This document shows, in pieces, positions 21,983 to 31,628 of a DNA stretch of 64,000 bases; within the stretch, counting starts at the first letter, position 1, and each line of letters begins with the position of its first letter. Both the position numbers and the translations under genes were made by a program. This DNA comes from Polaribacter cellanae (GTDB lineage Bacteria > Bacteroidota > Bacteroidia > Flavobacteriales > Flavobacteriaceae), in contig NZ_CP071869.1 in the NCBI RefSeq assembly GCF_017569185.1, positions 2,842,001 to 2,906,000 of the forward strand. The letters run 5' to 3'. The notes under the pieces are model-generated. The model did not search any database. It saw nothing but the letters and a program-made list of their open reading frames with translations, and was not told the origin of the DNA.

Positions 21983-23512
21983 ATGAGCACTTCAAAAACA
22001 ATTAAATCCGCATTAATTTCGGTATTTCACAAAGATGGTTTAGCCCCAATTGTAAGAGAATTAGATAAATTAAATGTAACTATTTATTCAACTGGTGGTA
22101 CAGAAAAATTTATCAAAAATCTTGGTATAGATGTCGTTCCTGTAGAAGATGTTACTTCTTATCCTTCTATTTTAGGAGGTAGAGTTAAGACTTTACATCC
22201 AAAAGTTTTTGGAGGAATTTTAAATCGACAAGATCACGAAGGCGATGTTACTGAATTGAAAGAATACAACATTCCGCAAATAGATTTGGTTATTGTAGAT
22301 TTATATCCGTTTGAAAAAACAGTTGCTTCTGGAGCCTCTGAACAAGATATTGTAGAAAAAATAGATATTGGAGGAATTTCTCTAATTAGGGCAGCTGCAA
22401 AGAATTTTAAAGATACTTTTATTGTTTCTTCCATGGGTCAATATGAAGATTTCCTGTCAATTTTATCAGAAAATAAGGGAGAAACTTCTATCGAACAAAG
22501 AAAAAAATACGCAGCAAAATCTTTTAATGTTTCTTCACATTACGATACTGCCATTTTTAATTACTTCAACAATAACGAAGAACCTGCTTTAAAAATTAGC
22601 GAAACAAACGCACAAGTTTTACGTTATGGAGAAAATCCACACCAAAAAGGATATTTCTTTGGAAATTTAGAAGAAATTTTCGATAAATTGCATGGTAAAG
22701 AATTGAGTTATAACAACTTATTAGATGTAGATGCCGCTGTAAATTTAATGGAAGAATTTAAAGGAGAAGCACCAACATTTGCCATATTAAAGCATAATAA
22801 TGCCTGTGGTTTTGCGCAAAGAGAAACCATTAGCGAGGCATATTCAGATGCTTTGGCTGGAGATCCAGTTTCTGCTTTTGGTGGAATTTTAATTGCAAAT
22901 ACACAAATTGATGCTGCAACTGCAGAGAAAATTAACACCTTATTTTGTGAAGTAGTAATTGCACCCAATTATTCTAATGAAGCTTTAGAAATCTTAAAAG
23001 GAAAAAAGAATAGAATTATCTTACTCAAGAAAGAAGTAGCATTGCCAAAAACAACCATTAGAACTTGTTTAAATGGTAATTTAGTTCAAGATAAAGATAA
23101 TATTACAGATAAATTAGAAGATTTAAAATACGTTACTAACAATAAACCAACCCAAAGCGAGTTAGAAGATTTATTGTTTGCATCGAAATTGTGTAAAAAC
23201 ACAAAATCGAATACAATTATTTTAGTAAAAAACAAGCAGTTATTAGCAGGTGGAACTGGGCAAACAAGTAGAGTAGATGCTTTAAACCAAGCGATTGAAA
23301 AAGCAACTTCTTTTAAATTCGATTTAGAAGGTTGTGTAATGGCTAGTGATGCGTTTTTTCCATTTCCAGATTGTGTAGAAATTGCAGACAAAGCAGGTGT
23401 AAAAAGTGTAATTCAGCCAGGAGGATCTATAAAAGATCAATTAAGTATAGATTACTGTAACGAAAACGGTTTATCTATGGTTATGACAGGAACAAGGCAT
23501 TTTAAACATTAA
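21983..23512 (+). CDS. purH: Bifunctional AICAR transformylase / IMP cyclohydrolase
   Basis: This 509-residue protein performs the last two steps of IMP synthesis. The N-terminal MGS-like IMP cyclohydrolase domain (to about residue 195) shows STGGTEKFIKNLG, YPSILGGRVKTLHPKVFGGIL and PQIDLVIVDLYPFEKTV. The transformylase domain follows with LRYGENPHQKGYFFGN, AILKHNNACGFA, DPVSAFGGILI, LAGGTGQTSRVDAL and the end SIDYCNENGLSMVMTGTRHFKH. The length is typical (E. coli 529). It stands alone with its own promoter and no pur neighbour. Confidence 0.97.
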   Translation: MSTSKTIKSALISVFHKDGLAPIVRELDKLNVTIYSTGGTEKFIKNLGIDVVPVEDVTSYPSILGGRVKTLHPKVFGGILNRQDHEGDVTELKEYNIPQIDLVIVDLYPFEKTVASGASEQDIVEKIDIGGISLIRAAAKNFKDTFIVSSMGQYEDFLSILSENKGETSIEQRKKYAAKSFNVSSHYDTAIFNYFNNNEEPALKISETNAQVLRYGENPHQKGYFFGNLEEIFDKLHGKELSYNNLLDVDAAVNLMEEFKGEAPTFAILKHNNACGFAQRETISEAYSDALAGDPVSAFGGILIANTQIDAATAEKINTLFCEVVIAPNYSNEALEILKGKKNRIILLKKEVALPKTTIRTCLNGNLVQDKDNITDKLEDLKYVTNNKPTQSELEDLLFASKLCKNTKSNTIILVKNKQLLAGGTGQTSRVDALNQAIEKATSFKFDLEGCVMASDAFFPFPDCVEIADKAGVKSVIQPGGSIKDQLSIDYCNENGLSMVMTGTRHFKH

Positions 23513-23523
23513 GATTTTATAGG

Positions 23524-23553
23524 TTGTTTACAATCAGAATTTTAGTAGATTTG
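23524..23553 (+). promoter_or_regulatory. Promoter of the mreBCD-mrdA-rodA operon
   Basis: TTG (23524-23526), 19-base spacer, then TAGATTTG (23546-23553): an exact match to the flavobacterial consensus, 38 bases before the mreB ATG. Confidence 0.75.
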
Positions 23554-23591
23554 TAAATACAGTAGTTAAAATAATACAACAAAGATATTTT

Positions 23592-24620
23592 ATGGGTTTT
23601 TTTGATTTTATGACGGAAGATATTGCGATTGATTTAGGAACCGCAAATACGTTGATAATCCACAATGGAAAAGTGGTTATCGATAGCCCTTCAATTGTTG
23701 CAAGAAATAGAATTACTGGAAAAATCATTGCAATTGGTAAAGAAGCCAATTTAATGCAAGGAAAAACCCATGAAAATATTAAAACAATCCGCCCTTTAAA
23801 AGATGGTGTTATTGCAGATTTTCAGGCATCTGAAGAGATGATTAAAGAGTTTGTAAAACAAATTCCTTCTATTAAAAAGAAATTATTTCCTCCAGCATTA
23901 AGAATGGTTATTTGTATTCCTTCAGGAATTACAGAAGTAGAAAAACGAGCGGTTCGCGATTCTGCAAAACATATGAATGCCAAAGAAATATATTTAATTT
24001 ACGAACCAATGGCAGCTGCAATTGGGGTGGGAATAGATATTATGGAACCAAAAGGAAACATGATTATAGATATTGGTGGTGGAACAACCGAAATCGCAGT
24101 AATTGCTTTGGCAGGTATTGTTTGCGACCAATCTGTAAAAGTGGCAGGAGATTTATTTACCAACGATATTATGTATTATATGCGAACACAGCATAACTTA
24201 CACGTTGGAGAAACCACTGCAGAAAAAATAAAAATAAGCATTGGTGCAGCTACAGAAGATTTAGAAACCCCTCCAGAAGACATGCTCGTTCAAGGTAGAG
24301 ATTTATTAAGTGGTAAACCAAAACAAGTACAAGTTTCCTTTAGAGAAATAGCAAAAGCATTAGACAAATCTATTTTAAGAATAGAAGATGCTGTAATGGA
24401 AACATTGTCTAAAACTCCGCCAGAACTAGCAGCAGATATTTACAATACAGGTATTTATTTAGCTGGTGGTGGCTCTATGTTAAGAGGTCTAGATAAAAGA
24501 TTGTCAAGAAAAACAGATTTGCCAGTTTACGTAGCCGAAGATCCATTAAGAGCGGTTGTACGTGGAACAGGAATTGCTTTAAAAGAATTAGACAAATACA
24601 AAAACGTATTAATGAAATAA
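23592..24620 (+). CDS. mreB: Rod-shape-determining actin homologue MreB
   Basis: This 342-residue protein shows the actin-fold nucleotide-binding motifs: IAIDLGTANTLI (phosphate 1), MIIDIGGGTTEIAVIAL (phosphate 2) and GIYLAGGGSMLRGLD (adenosine), with GITEVEKRAVRDSAKHMNAKEIYLIYEPMAAAIG between. MreB filaments under the inner membrane guide side-wall peptidoglycan synthesis. It is the first gene of a five-gene shape operon with an exact consensus promoter upstream. The length is standard. Confidence 0.97.
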   Translation: MGFFDFMTEDIAIDLGTANTLIIHNGKVVIDSPSIVARNRITGKIIAIGKEANLMQGKTHENIKTIRPLKDGVIADFQASEEMIKEFVKQIPSIKKKLFPPALRMVICIPSGITEVEKRAVRDSAKHMNAKEIYLIYEPMAAAIGVGIDIMEPKGNMIIDIGGGTTEIAVIALAGIVCDQSVKVAGDLFTNDIMYYMRTQHNLHVGETTAEKIKISIGAATEDLETPPEDMLVQGRDLLSGKPKQVQVSFREIAKALDKSILRIEDAVMETLSKTPPELAADIYNTGIYLAGGGSMLRGLDKRLSRKTDLPVYVAEDPLRAVVRGTGIALKELDKYKNVLMK

Positions 24621-24641
24621 TTTTTTGAGCACTTTGTAACT

Positions 24642-25469
24642 ATGCAGCAACTTATTTACTTTTTTCAGAAGTTTAAGTATCTTTTATTCTTTTTAATGTT
24701 GCAGTTAATCGCAGTTGTTTTAACTTTTAATAATCTTAATTTTCATAAAAGTAAATACGTTAGTTCTGCAAATGCAATTACTGGAAGTATGTATAATAAG
24801 ATTTCTAGTATTTCGGAATATTTCCAGCTAAAATCTGTAAATCAACAACTTTTAGAAGAAAATACACTTTTAAGAAATCAATTAGAAAAAAATAATTCGA
24901 TTGTTTTTAATAAAGATTCTACAGTGGTAGATTCTGTAGAATACAATCAAAAATACACATTTACAAATGCCAAAATAATTAATAATAATTATTCGAAAGC
25001 GTTTAATTATCTTACAATTAATAAAGGTAAAAATAGCGGTTTAGATAAAGAAATGGCAGTTGTAAATGGTAAAGGTATTATTGGAATTACCGATTTTTCT
25101 TCAGCTAACTACACAAGAGTACAATCTATTTTAAATAAAAATAGCAATATTAATGCGAAGCTAAAAAACCAATATTTTTTTGGAAGTTTAAAATGGGATG
25201 GTAAAGATTATAATATTGTGCAGCTAACAGATGTACCAAGACAAGCACCAGTAAAAGTTGGAGACACCATAGAAACAGGAGGAAGGTCTACTATTTTTCC
25301 AGCAGGAATTTTAATTGGAACTGTTATAAATGTTGATGAAAATAACTCAGTAGACAATAATATTGATGTTAAATTATTTAACGACATGAGCAATATTGGG
25401 CCAGTTTACGTAATTAAAAATTTAGATAAAGAAGAAATTAAATTTATAGAAAACCAAGACATTGAATAA
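24642..25469 (+). CDS. mreC: Rod-shape-determining protein MreC
   Basis: This 275-residue protein has one N-terminal transmembrane helix (about residues 10-30), then a coiled-coil segment (LKSVNQQLLEENTLLRNQLEK) and the periplasmic beta domain with VVNGKGIIGITDFSSANYTRVQSILNKNS and PVKVGDTIETGGRSTIFPAGILIG, which are MreC hallmarks. It bridges MreB/D to PBP2 in the periplasm. It starts 21 bases after mreB; its end overlaps mreD. Confidence 0.93.
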   Translation: MQQLIYFFQKFKYLLFFLMLQLIAVVLTFNNLNFHKSKYVSSANAITGSMYNKISSISEYFQLKSVNQQLLEENTLLRNQLEKNNSIVFNKDSTVVDSVEYNQKYTFTNAKIINNNYSKAFNYLTINKGKNSGLDKEMAVVNGKGIIGITDFSSANYTRVQSILNKNSNINAKLKNQYFFGSLKWDGKDYNIVQLTDVPRQAPVKVGDTIETGGRSTIFPAGILIGTVINVDENNSVDNNIDVKLFNDMSNIGPVYVIKNLDKEEIKFIENQDIE

Positions 25470-25965
25470 AACATTACACTTTGCACTGCTATTTATATTC
25501 TTGCTCTTTTTGCAAGTTTTTGTGCTGAATAATATTTTGTTTATGGGCTATGTAAACCCGTATTTGTATATCGCTTTCGTTTTTTTATATCCTTTAAAAG
25601 TAAATAGATTTCCGTTTTTATTTGCAAGTTTTATGTTGGGTTTAGGAGTCGATTTCTTTTCAGATTCTGGTGGAATTCACGCTTTTTCAATATTAACAAT
25701 AGCGTATATAAGGTTGTTTTTCGTAAAGGTTTATTTTAGAAAATATGAAGCAGATTATCCTTTCTTTAATTTACATTCCGAATCTTTTGGTAAAGTTTTT
25801 AACTTTGTAGTAACTTTAACACTTATACATCACTTTATTTTGTTTTCTTTTGCTAATTTTAGTTTCAATAACATATCTCATATACTATTAAATTCACTTT
25901 TTTCAGGTATTTTTACATTAATATTATATTTCTTAGGAAACTATATTCTCTCTAAAAAACAATAA
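25462..25965 (+). CDS. mreD: Rod-shape-determining membrane protein MreD
   Basis: This 167-residue protein is very hydrophobic with about five or six helices, e.g. NKTLHFALLFIFLLFLQVFVL at the start, FPFLFASFMLGLGVDFFSDSGGIHAFSIL in the middle, matching Bacteroidetes MreD. The start is a TTG at 25462, overlapping the mreC end by 8 bases; no better in-frame ATG lies near. The stop overlaps the mrdA ATG by one base. Function: integral part of the elongasome. Confidence 0.88.
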   Translation: MNKTLHFALLFIFLLFLQVFVLNNILFMGYVNPYLYIAFVFLYPLKVNRFPFLFASFMLGLGVDFFSDSGGIHAFSILTIAYIRLFFVKVYFRKYEADYPFFNLHSESFGKVFNFVVTLTLIHHFILFSFANFSFNNISHILLNSLFSGIFTLILYFLGNYILSKKQ

Positions 25966-27857
25966 TGCAAAAAAGTTTTTTACTATATTTTTTAATTACG
26001 TTAGTAGGTTTCGTTTTTATAGGACGTTTATTTCAGCTTCAAATTATAAGAGGAGATAATTACGATCCCATTAGAAGTGCAGCTGTAAAAACGCAATACG
26101 ATTATCCAGAACGTGGATATGTATATGACAGAAATGGAAAGTTGTTGGTTGCAAACCAGCTTTCTTATGATGTTATGGTTCAACCAGATCAAGTAAAACC
26201 TTTAGATACTTTAGAGTTTTGTAAACTTATAAAAATTACCAAAGAAGATTTTCTAAAGCGTTTCGAAAGAGCAGAAAACTATGCACCTTATTTACCATCG
26301 GTATTTTTAAAACAATTGGCAAAAGAAGACTTTGCGTTTTTACAAGAAAAATTACATAAGTATAAAGGGTTTTTTATTCAAAAGAGAATTATTAGAAATT
26401 ATCCTGTAAAAGTTGCAGCCAATGTTTTGGGTTATATTGGAGAAGTAAACGAGAATTTGGCAAGAAAAAGCGATTATTACCAACAAGGAGAATTAATTGG
26501 AAAAGACGGTATAGAAAAACAATACGAAAATTTACTAAGAGGAAAAAAAGGAAAGAAATATTACCACAGAAACCGTTTTAATAAGATTACAGGTTCTTAC
26601 AAAAATGGAGCGTATGATACACTTCCAGTAAATGGAAAAGATTTAACATTAACCTTAGATATAGAATTGCAAGCGTATGCACAAGAGTTAATGAAAGGTA
26701 AAAGAGGTGGTATTGTTGCAATTGAGCCTTCCACTGGAGAAATTTTAGCTTTGGTAACTGCACCTTCTTACGATCCTAATATGTTGGTGGGAAGAAAACG
26801 TTCGAAAAATTCTTCTATTTTAATGAATCCAGAAAATCCAGATAGACCAACATACGATAGAGGTTTAATGGGAGCGTATGCTCCTGGTTCCCCTTTTAAA
26901 ATGATGAATGCATTAATTGGTCTGCAAGAAAAAGTAATTGATGAGCAAACCTCATTTTATTGTAATGGAGGTTATAGATATGGTAAAAGAAAAGGAGAGT
27001 TTATGAAATGCCACTGTGGTATTTTTGGAAGACCCGTGCATTTACACTCTGCCATTGCAAAATCTTGTAATAGTTATTTCTCGAATACATTTAAAAGAAT
27101 TGTAGAAAAAGACCATAAACCAACTGAAGGTTTAAATAATTGGAGTAAACATGTAAAGAGTTTTGGTTTAGGTAATTATTTAGGTTACGATTTGCCAGCA
27201 GGAAGCCCAGGATTAATTCCAGACGGAAAATATTATGATGATCGCAAGAACTTTAGATGGAATGGATCGTCAATAATTTCTAATGCAATTGGGCAAGGAG
27301 AAGTTTTAACAACACCAATTCAATTAGCAAACTTTACAGCAGCAATCGCGAACAGAGGTTTTTTCTATACACCACATGTATTAAAAAAAGTAGATAATAC
27401 CCCTATAGATAACCCAGATTTTACAAAGAAAAAAATAACAACCATAGATAAAAAATATTTTGCTCCTGTTGTGGAAGCTATGCACGAGGTTTTTAAAACA
27501 GGAACAGGAAAGTATAGTCAAGTAAAAGGAATAGAAATTTGTGGTAAAACAGGAACAGCCGAAAATTTTATTATAAAAAATGGAATTAAAGAACAGTTGG
27601 CAGATCATTCTATTTTAGTAGCATTTGCACCCAAAGACAATCCTAAAATTGCTTTAGCTATTTTTGTTGAAAATGGAGGATATGGTTCTACAATCGCAGC
27701 GCCAATTACAAGTTTGTTAATTGAAAAATATATAAATGGAAAAATATCAAAAGCCAATAAATATAGAGAACAAAAAATGCTGACTTTAAGTTTACAAGAT
27801 ATTTATGATAAACAATTAGAAAAACCAATAGAAGAAATTGCGTCAGGAACGAAATAA
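25965..27857 (+). CDS. mrdA: Penicillin-binding protein 2 (elongasome transpeptidase)
   Basis: This 630-residue protein has an N-terminal signal anchor (QKSFLLYFLITLVGFVFIG), a PBP dimerisation domain (YDYPERGYVYDRNGKLLVAN) and a transpeptidase domain with SxxK in PGSPFKMM (about residue 309), SxN in AKSCNSYF and KTG in CGKTGTAEN. It cross-links side-wall peptidoglycan together with RodA. The Ser-Pro-Phe-Lys form of the active-site motif is a mild variant of the usual STFK/SVFK. It overlaps both neighbours (mreD by 1 base, rodA by 20), indicating tight co-translation. Confidence 0.95.
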   Translation: MQKSFLLYFLITLVGFVFIGRLFQLQIIRGDNYDPIRSAAVKTQYDYPERGYVYDRNGKLLVANQLSYDVMVQPDQVKPLDTLEFCKLIKITKEDFLKRFERAENYAPYLPSVFLKQLAKEDFAFLQEKLHKYKGFFIQKRIIRNYPVKVAANVLGYIGEVNENLARKSDYYQQGELIGKDGIEKQYENLLRGKKGKKYYHRNRFNKITGSYKNGAYDTLPVNGKDLTLTLDIELQAYAQELMKGKRGGIVAIEPSTGEILALVTAPSYDPNMLVGRKRSKNSSILMNPENPDRPTYDRGLMGAYAPGSPFKMMNALIGLQEKVIDEQTSFYCNGGYRYGKRKGEFMKCHCGIFGRPVHLHSAIAKSCNSYFSNTFKRIVEKDHKPTEGLNNWSKHVKSFGLGNYLGYDLPAGSPGLIPDGKYYDDRKNFRWNGSSIISNAIGQGEVLTTPIQLANFTAAIANRGFFYTPHVLKKVDNTPIDNPDFTKKKITTIDKKYFAPVVEAMHEVFKTGTGKYSQVKGIEICGKTGTAENFIIKNGIKEQLADHSILVAFAPKDNPKIALAIFVENGGYGSTIAAPITSLLIEKYINGKISKANKYREQKMLTLSLQDIYDKQLEKPIEEIASGTK

Positions 27858-29118
27858 TATTTTTGCAGGTATCGATTGGATTTTAATTTTCCTCTACATA
27901 ATTTTAGTCGGTTTTGGCTGGTTAAATATCTACGCAGCTTCCAGTACAGAAGAAGATGTAGAATTATTAAGTTTCGCTACAAAATATGGTAAACAATTAA
28001 TTTTTATTTGTTTAACCATTCCATTAGTAATTATAGTTCTTTTTTTTAATTCTAAATTTTATGAAAAATTTGCAAGTATACTCTACATCATATCACTGTT
28101 ATTACTAGTAGGTTTATTTATATTTGGAAAGAAAATTAACGGAGCAACTTCTTGGTATAATTTTGGAGTAATTGGTTTGCAACCATCCGAATTTGTAAAA
28201 GCATTTACAGCATTGGCAGTAGCAAAACTGCTAAGTGATCGTCAATACAACTTCAAGTTAATTAAAAACCAAATTAAAGCCTTTATAATTGTATTTTTTC
28301 CTGCCTTTTTAATTTTTTTACAGCCAGATGCTGGTTCCGCGCTTATTTATTTATCGTTCTTTTTTGTGCTGAATAGAGAAGGTTTAACCTTAAATTACAT
28401 ACTACTTGGCTCTGCATTTATCGTATTATTTTTATTAACTATTTTTTTTGGTGCTAAATGGATGTTAATAGCATCATTTACATTAATTACAATTATTGCA
28501 TTTTATTTATTTTACAGAGAAGGAAAGCGCTTTTTTCGTTTCAATTGGTATAAACTATTAGTAGTATATCTTATATTAGGATTGTTTATTTCTGGAACAG
28601 ATTATGGATATAAAAATGTTTTGCCCTCACATCAAAAAGATAGGTTTGATATTTTATTGGGTAAGAAAACAGATAATAGAGGCATTGGATACAACTCTTA
28701 TCAATCGGAATTAACAATAAGCTCTGGAGGAATAAAAGGCAAAGGTTTTTTAAAAGGCGATTTAACACAAGGAGATTTTGTGCCAGAACAGCACACAGAT
28801 TATATTTTTAGTGTTGTTGGAGAAGAATGGGGTTTTTTAGGAACCACAGCAGTAGTTTTTTTGTTTATGCTAATGTTGTATCGAATTATATATTTAGCAG
28901 AAACACACAATAACAAATTTGGCAGAATTTACGGTTATGGATTGGCTTCTATCCTCTTTTTCCATGTAATTGTTAATATAGGAATGGTTATTGGATTATT
29001 ACCAACTGTAGGTATTCCATTACCATTTTTTAGTTATGGAGGTTCGTCTCTTTGGGGTTTTACAATTTTGTTGTTTATTTTTATTAGATTAGATGCTCAT
29101 AAAGATTATGAGTGGTAA
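27838..29118 (+). CDS. rodA: SEDS-family peptidoglycan glycosyltransferase RodA
   Basis: This 426-residue protein has about ten transmembrane helices. Motifs seen: IDWILIFLYIILVGFGWLNIYA at the N-terminus, GATSWYNFGVIGLQPSEFVK, FLQPDAGSALIYLS (contains the catalytic Asp of SEDS proteins), QSELTISSGGIKGKGFLKGDLTQGDFVPEQHTDYIFSVVGEEWGF and the end VGIPLPFFSYGGSSLWG. The start is TTG at 27838, inside mrdA. It polymerises glycan strands with PBP2. The region after the stop holds no terminator with a T-run. Confidence 0.95.
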   Translation: MRQERNNIFAGIDWILIFLYIILVGFGWLNIYAASSTEEDVELLSFATKYGKQLIFICLTIPLVIIVLFFNSKFYEKFASILYIISLLLLVGLFIFGKKINGATSWYNFGVIGLQPSEFVKAFTALAVAKLLSDRQYNFKLIKNQIKAFIIVFFPAFLIFLQPDAGSALIYLSFFFVLNREGLTLNYILLGSAFIVLFLLTIFFGAKWMLIASFTLITIIAFYLFYREGKRFFRFNWYKLLVVYLILGLFISGTDYGYKNVLPSHQKDRFDILLGKKTDNRGIGYNSYQSELTISSGGIKGKGFLKGDLTQGDFVPEQHTDYIFSVVGEEWGFLGTTAVVFLFMLMLYRIIYLAETHNNKFGRIYGYGLASILFFHVIVNIGMVIGLLPTVGIPLPFFSYGGSSLWGFTILLFIFIRLDAHKDYEW

Positions 29119-29438
29119 GTGTGTTAAGTTGGGAGTTGGAAGAACAACAAAGGAGTTAAGGTTTTTTCAAATTTTTTAGATTGAAAAACTTCAGCTTATA
29201 AAAAAAATGTTGATTGCATCTAGCTTTAGCTGGATGTGATGAATAGGATAAAAGCTAGCTTTATCCAAAATACTCATACAATTGTAACGATTTCGGCTAA
29301 AGTCAAATATGTTTGAAAATATTTTACTATTGAAATACTAAAACCCACATCTTTTTTGACTTGGATTCCATTTTATCTCAACAAAAAAAAGCTCTGAATT
29401 TTTATTCAGAGCTTTTAAATATTTTGTAATTAAAAATC
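29119..29438. other. Gene-free stretch between rodA and rpsT with small palindromes
   Basis: No gene is seen. It contains degenerate GTTGGA/GTTGGG heptads just after rodA, a TTTTTCAA...TTGAAAAA dyad (about 29163-29188), the palindromes CATCTAGCTTTAGCTGGATG (29217-29236) and GGATAAAAGCTAGCTTTATC (from 29246), and the rpsT terminator (29387-29416). Confidence 0.6.
29387..29416 (-). terminator. Terminator of rpsT (symmetrical)
   Basis: AAAAGCTCTGAAT (29387-29399) pairs perfectly with ATTCAGAGCTTTT (29404-29416). A further A-run at 29383-29390 becomes the T-run on the minus strand. It lies 23 bases past the rpsT stop and could also stop any transcript from rodA. Confidence 0.85.
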
Positions 29439-29690
29439 TTACAATGCAGCTACGTGCTTTGTTAATTTAGATTTTAAATTAGCTGCTTTATTCTGGTGAA
29501 TAATATTGTTTTTAGCTAACTTGTCTAACATAGAAATAACCTTACCTAAATTAGATTCTGCCTCTTTCTTGTCTTCAGTTGCACGTAAATCCCTTACAGC
29601 ATTACGTGTAGTTTTATGCTGATATTTGTTACGTAACCTTTTAGTTTCGTTACTTCTAATTCTTTTTAATGCTGACTTATGATTTGCCAT
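29439..29690 (-). CDS. rpsT: 30S ribosomal protein S20
   Basis: This 83-residue, highly basic helical protein begins [35 protein letters not shown] and ends [24 protein letters not shown], matching S20, which binds 16S rRNA in the small subunit. It lies 37 bases downstream of tRNA-Glu on the same strand without a visible promoter between, so the tRNA and rpsT may be cotranscribed and processed. Confidence 0.96.
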   Translation of the reverse strand: MANHKSALKRIRSNETKRLRNKYQHKTTRNAVRDLRATEDKKEAESNLGKVISMLDKLAKNNIIHQNKAANLKSKLTKHVAAL

Positions 29691-29727
29691 AATTTCTTTC
29701 TATTTGTTTTTTTTATTAAAACATTTG

Positions 29728-29799
29728 TAGTCCGTACGGGAATCGAACCCGTGTTACATGGATGAAAACCATGCGTCCTAACCCCTAGACGAACGGACC
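29728..29799 (-). tRNA. tRNA-Glu (anticodon TTC)
   Basis: Read on the minus strand it begins GGTCCGTTCGTCTAGGGG and ends ACGGACT plus discriminator A. The acceptor stem pairs 7 of 7 (with one G-T), the anticodon stem CATGG/CCATG encloses loop TTTTCAT giving anticodon TTC, and the T arm has GGGTTCGAATCCC. The 3' CCA is not encoded and must be added. An exact consensus promoter precedes it (29831-29860). Confidence 0.97.
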
Positions 29800-29830
29800 A
29801 AAACAATTAAGTGTGTCTCAATTGCGGATG

Positions 29831-29860
29831 CAAATATACAACGTTTTTTAAATTCTGCAA
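29831..29860 (-). promoter_or_regulatory. Promoter of tRNA-Glu (and probably rpsT)
   Basis: On the minus strand TTG (29860-29858), 19-base spacer, TATATTTG (29838-29831). This is an exact flavobacterial consensus, 32 bases upstream of the tRNA 5' end. Confidence 0.75.
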
Positions 29861-29972
29861 TAATTTTTTAAAATTTTTTAAAAAATTATAGATTTTTTTT
29901 GAACTCGTTTTTTTAATGGTGATAAAAACCTCATTTCCCGAATATAATAAAGAGATTGTTGTTTAGTTATAA

Positions 29973-31451
29973 TTAATATGCTTTTGCAAAAAGAACTCTT
30001 TTCGTGGATGGTTTTCCACTAAAAACACAAACTCCAGCTTCTTCTTTTGCATCGTTCGGAATACAACGAATGGTCGCTTTTGTATATTCTTTAATTTTAT
30101 CTTCTGTTTCTTCTGTTCCATCCCAATGAGCAGAAACAAAACCGCCCTTATTTTTAATTACTTTTTTAAATTCTTTAAAATCATTTACCTCGGTAGTATG
30201 TTCAGCTCTATAATCGATGGCTTTTTTGAATAAATTTTCTTGAATTTCTTCCAATAAATTTTCTACAAAATTTACAACAATGTCTTGTGAAATGGTTTGT
30301 TTCTCAAAAGTATCTCTTCTGGCAACTTCAACTGTATTGTTTTCTAAATCTCTTCCTCCAAAAGCAATTCTTACAGGAACTCCTTTTAATTCGTATTCTG
30401 CAAATTTTGCTCCTGGTCTGTAAGTATCCCTGTCATCAAACTTAACAGAAATCCCTTTTTTACGGAACTCTTTTACAAATACTGCTACTTTTTCTGAAAT
30501 CGTAGTTAATTGCTCTTCCCCTTTATATATAGGAACAATAACTACTTGTATTGGAGCCAATTTTGGAGGTAAAACCAAACCATTATCATCTGAATGTGTC
30601 ATAATCAAACCACCAATTAAACGTGTAGATACTCCCCAAGAAGTTGCCCAAACATGCTCTTGTTTTCCTTCTTTAGAAGTAAATTTTACATCAAAAGCTT
30701 TGGCGAAATTTTGCCCTAAAAAATGACTTGTTCCAGCCTGCAACGCTTTTCCATCTTGCATTAAAGCTTCAATAGTGTAGGTGTCTTCTGCTCCAGCAAA
30801 ACGCTCGCTATTAGACTTGTATCCTTTTACAACAGGCATTGCCATAAAGTTTTCGGCAAAAGTTGCATATACTTCTTGCATTTGTTTAGCTTCATCAACT
30901 GCTTCTGTTCTTGTTGTATGTGCTGTATGCCCTTCTTGCCATAAAAATTCTGCTGTACGCAAAAATAAACGTGTCCTCATTTCCCAACGAACTACGTTTG
31001 CCCACTGGTTTATTAATAATGGCAAATCTCTATAAGATTGAATCCATCCTTTATAAGTATTCCAAATAATAGCCTCTGAAGTTGGTCTTACAACTAGTTC
31101 TTCTTCTAATTTTGCTTCTGGATCTACACGCAATTTGCCAGAATTATCAGGGTCGTTTTGTAAACGATAATGCGTTACAACAGCACATTCTTTTGCAAAA
31201 CCCTCTGCATTTTTTTCTTCAGCTTCAAACAAACTTTTGGGCACAAACAAAGGGAAATATGCATTTTGGTGACCTGTTTCCTTAAACATTCTGTCTAATT
31301 CTGCCTGCATTTTTTCCCAAATAGCAAATCCATAAGGTTTTATAACCATACAACCTCTAACTGCAGAGTTTTCTGCAAGATCTGCTTTTACAACTAGTTC
31401 ATTATACCATTTAGAATAATCGTCTTCTCGTTTTGTTAAATGTTTACTCAT
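29973..31451 (-). CDS. proS: Prolyl-tRNA synthetase (archaeal/eukaryotic-type, class II)
   Basis: This 492-residue protein has class II motifs: motif 1/2 region [17 protein letters not shown] and [58 protein letters not shown]; motif 3 [16 protein letters not shown]; an anticodon domain ([15 protein letters not shown]); and a C-terminal zinc-binding-like extension. The length of about 490 and missing editing insertion identify the short ProS type 3, common in Bacteroidetes. It charges tRNA-Pro in the cytosol. It has its own consensus promoter upstream. Confidence 0.96.
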   Translation of the reverse strand: MSKHLTKREDDYSKWYNELVVKADLAENSAVRGCMVIKPYGFAIWEKMQAELDRMFKETGHQNAYFPLFVPKSLFEAEEKNAEGFAKECAVVTHYRLQNDPDNSGKLRVDPEAKLEEELVVRPTSEAIIWNTYKGWIQSYRDLPLLINQWANVVRWEMRTRLFLRTAEFLWQEGHTAHTTRTEAVDEAKQMQEVYATFAENFMAMPVVKGYKSNSERFAGAEDTYTIEALMQDGKALQAGTSHFLGQNFAKAFDVKFTSKEGKQEHVWATSWGVSTRLIGGLIMTHSDDNGLVLPPKLAPIQVVIVPIYKGEEQLTTISEKVAVFVKEFRKKGISVKFDDRDTYRPGAKFAEYELKGVPVRIAFGGRDLENNTVEVARRDTFEKQTISQDIVVNFVENLLEEIQENLFKKAIDYRAEHTTEVNDFKEFKKVIKNKGGFVSAHWDGTEETEDKIKEYTKATIRCIPNDAKEEAGVCVFSGKPSTKRVLFAKAY

Positions 31452-31531
31452 GTTTAGAAGTTTGGCACAAATATTGTTATCTTTAAAGTGAAATTTTTGT
31501 TAAATAGTTAAAAGTATTTACAAAAACGATA

Positions 31532-31560
31532 CAAAATTACTACAAAAAGGTTAGAACCAA
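31532..31560 (-). promoter_or_regulatory. Promoter of proS
   Basis: On the minus strand TTG (31560-31558), 18-base spacer, TAATTTTG (31539-31532), an exact consensus match about 80 bases before the proS ATG. Confidence 0.65.
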
Positions 31561-31628
31561 TGTAAAGTTATAGTTTTTTGTGCAACAAATTTTTCTGAAA
31601 ATTAATATTTACATAAAAATATATCAAT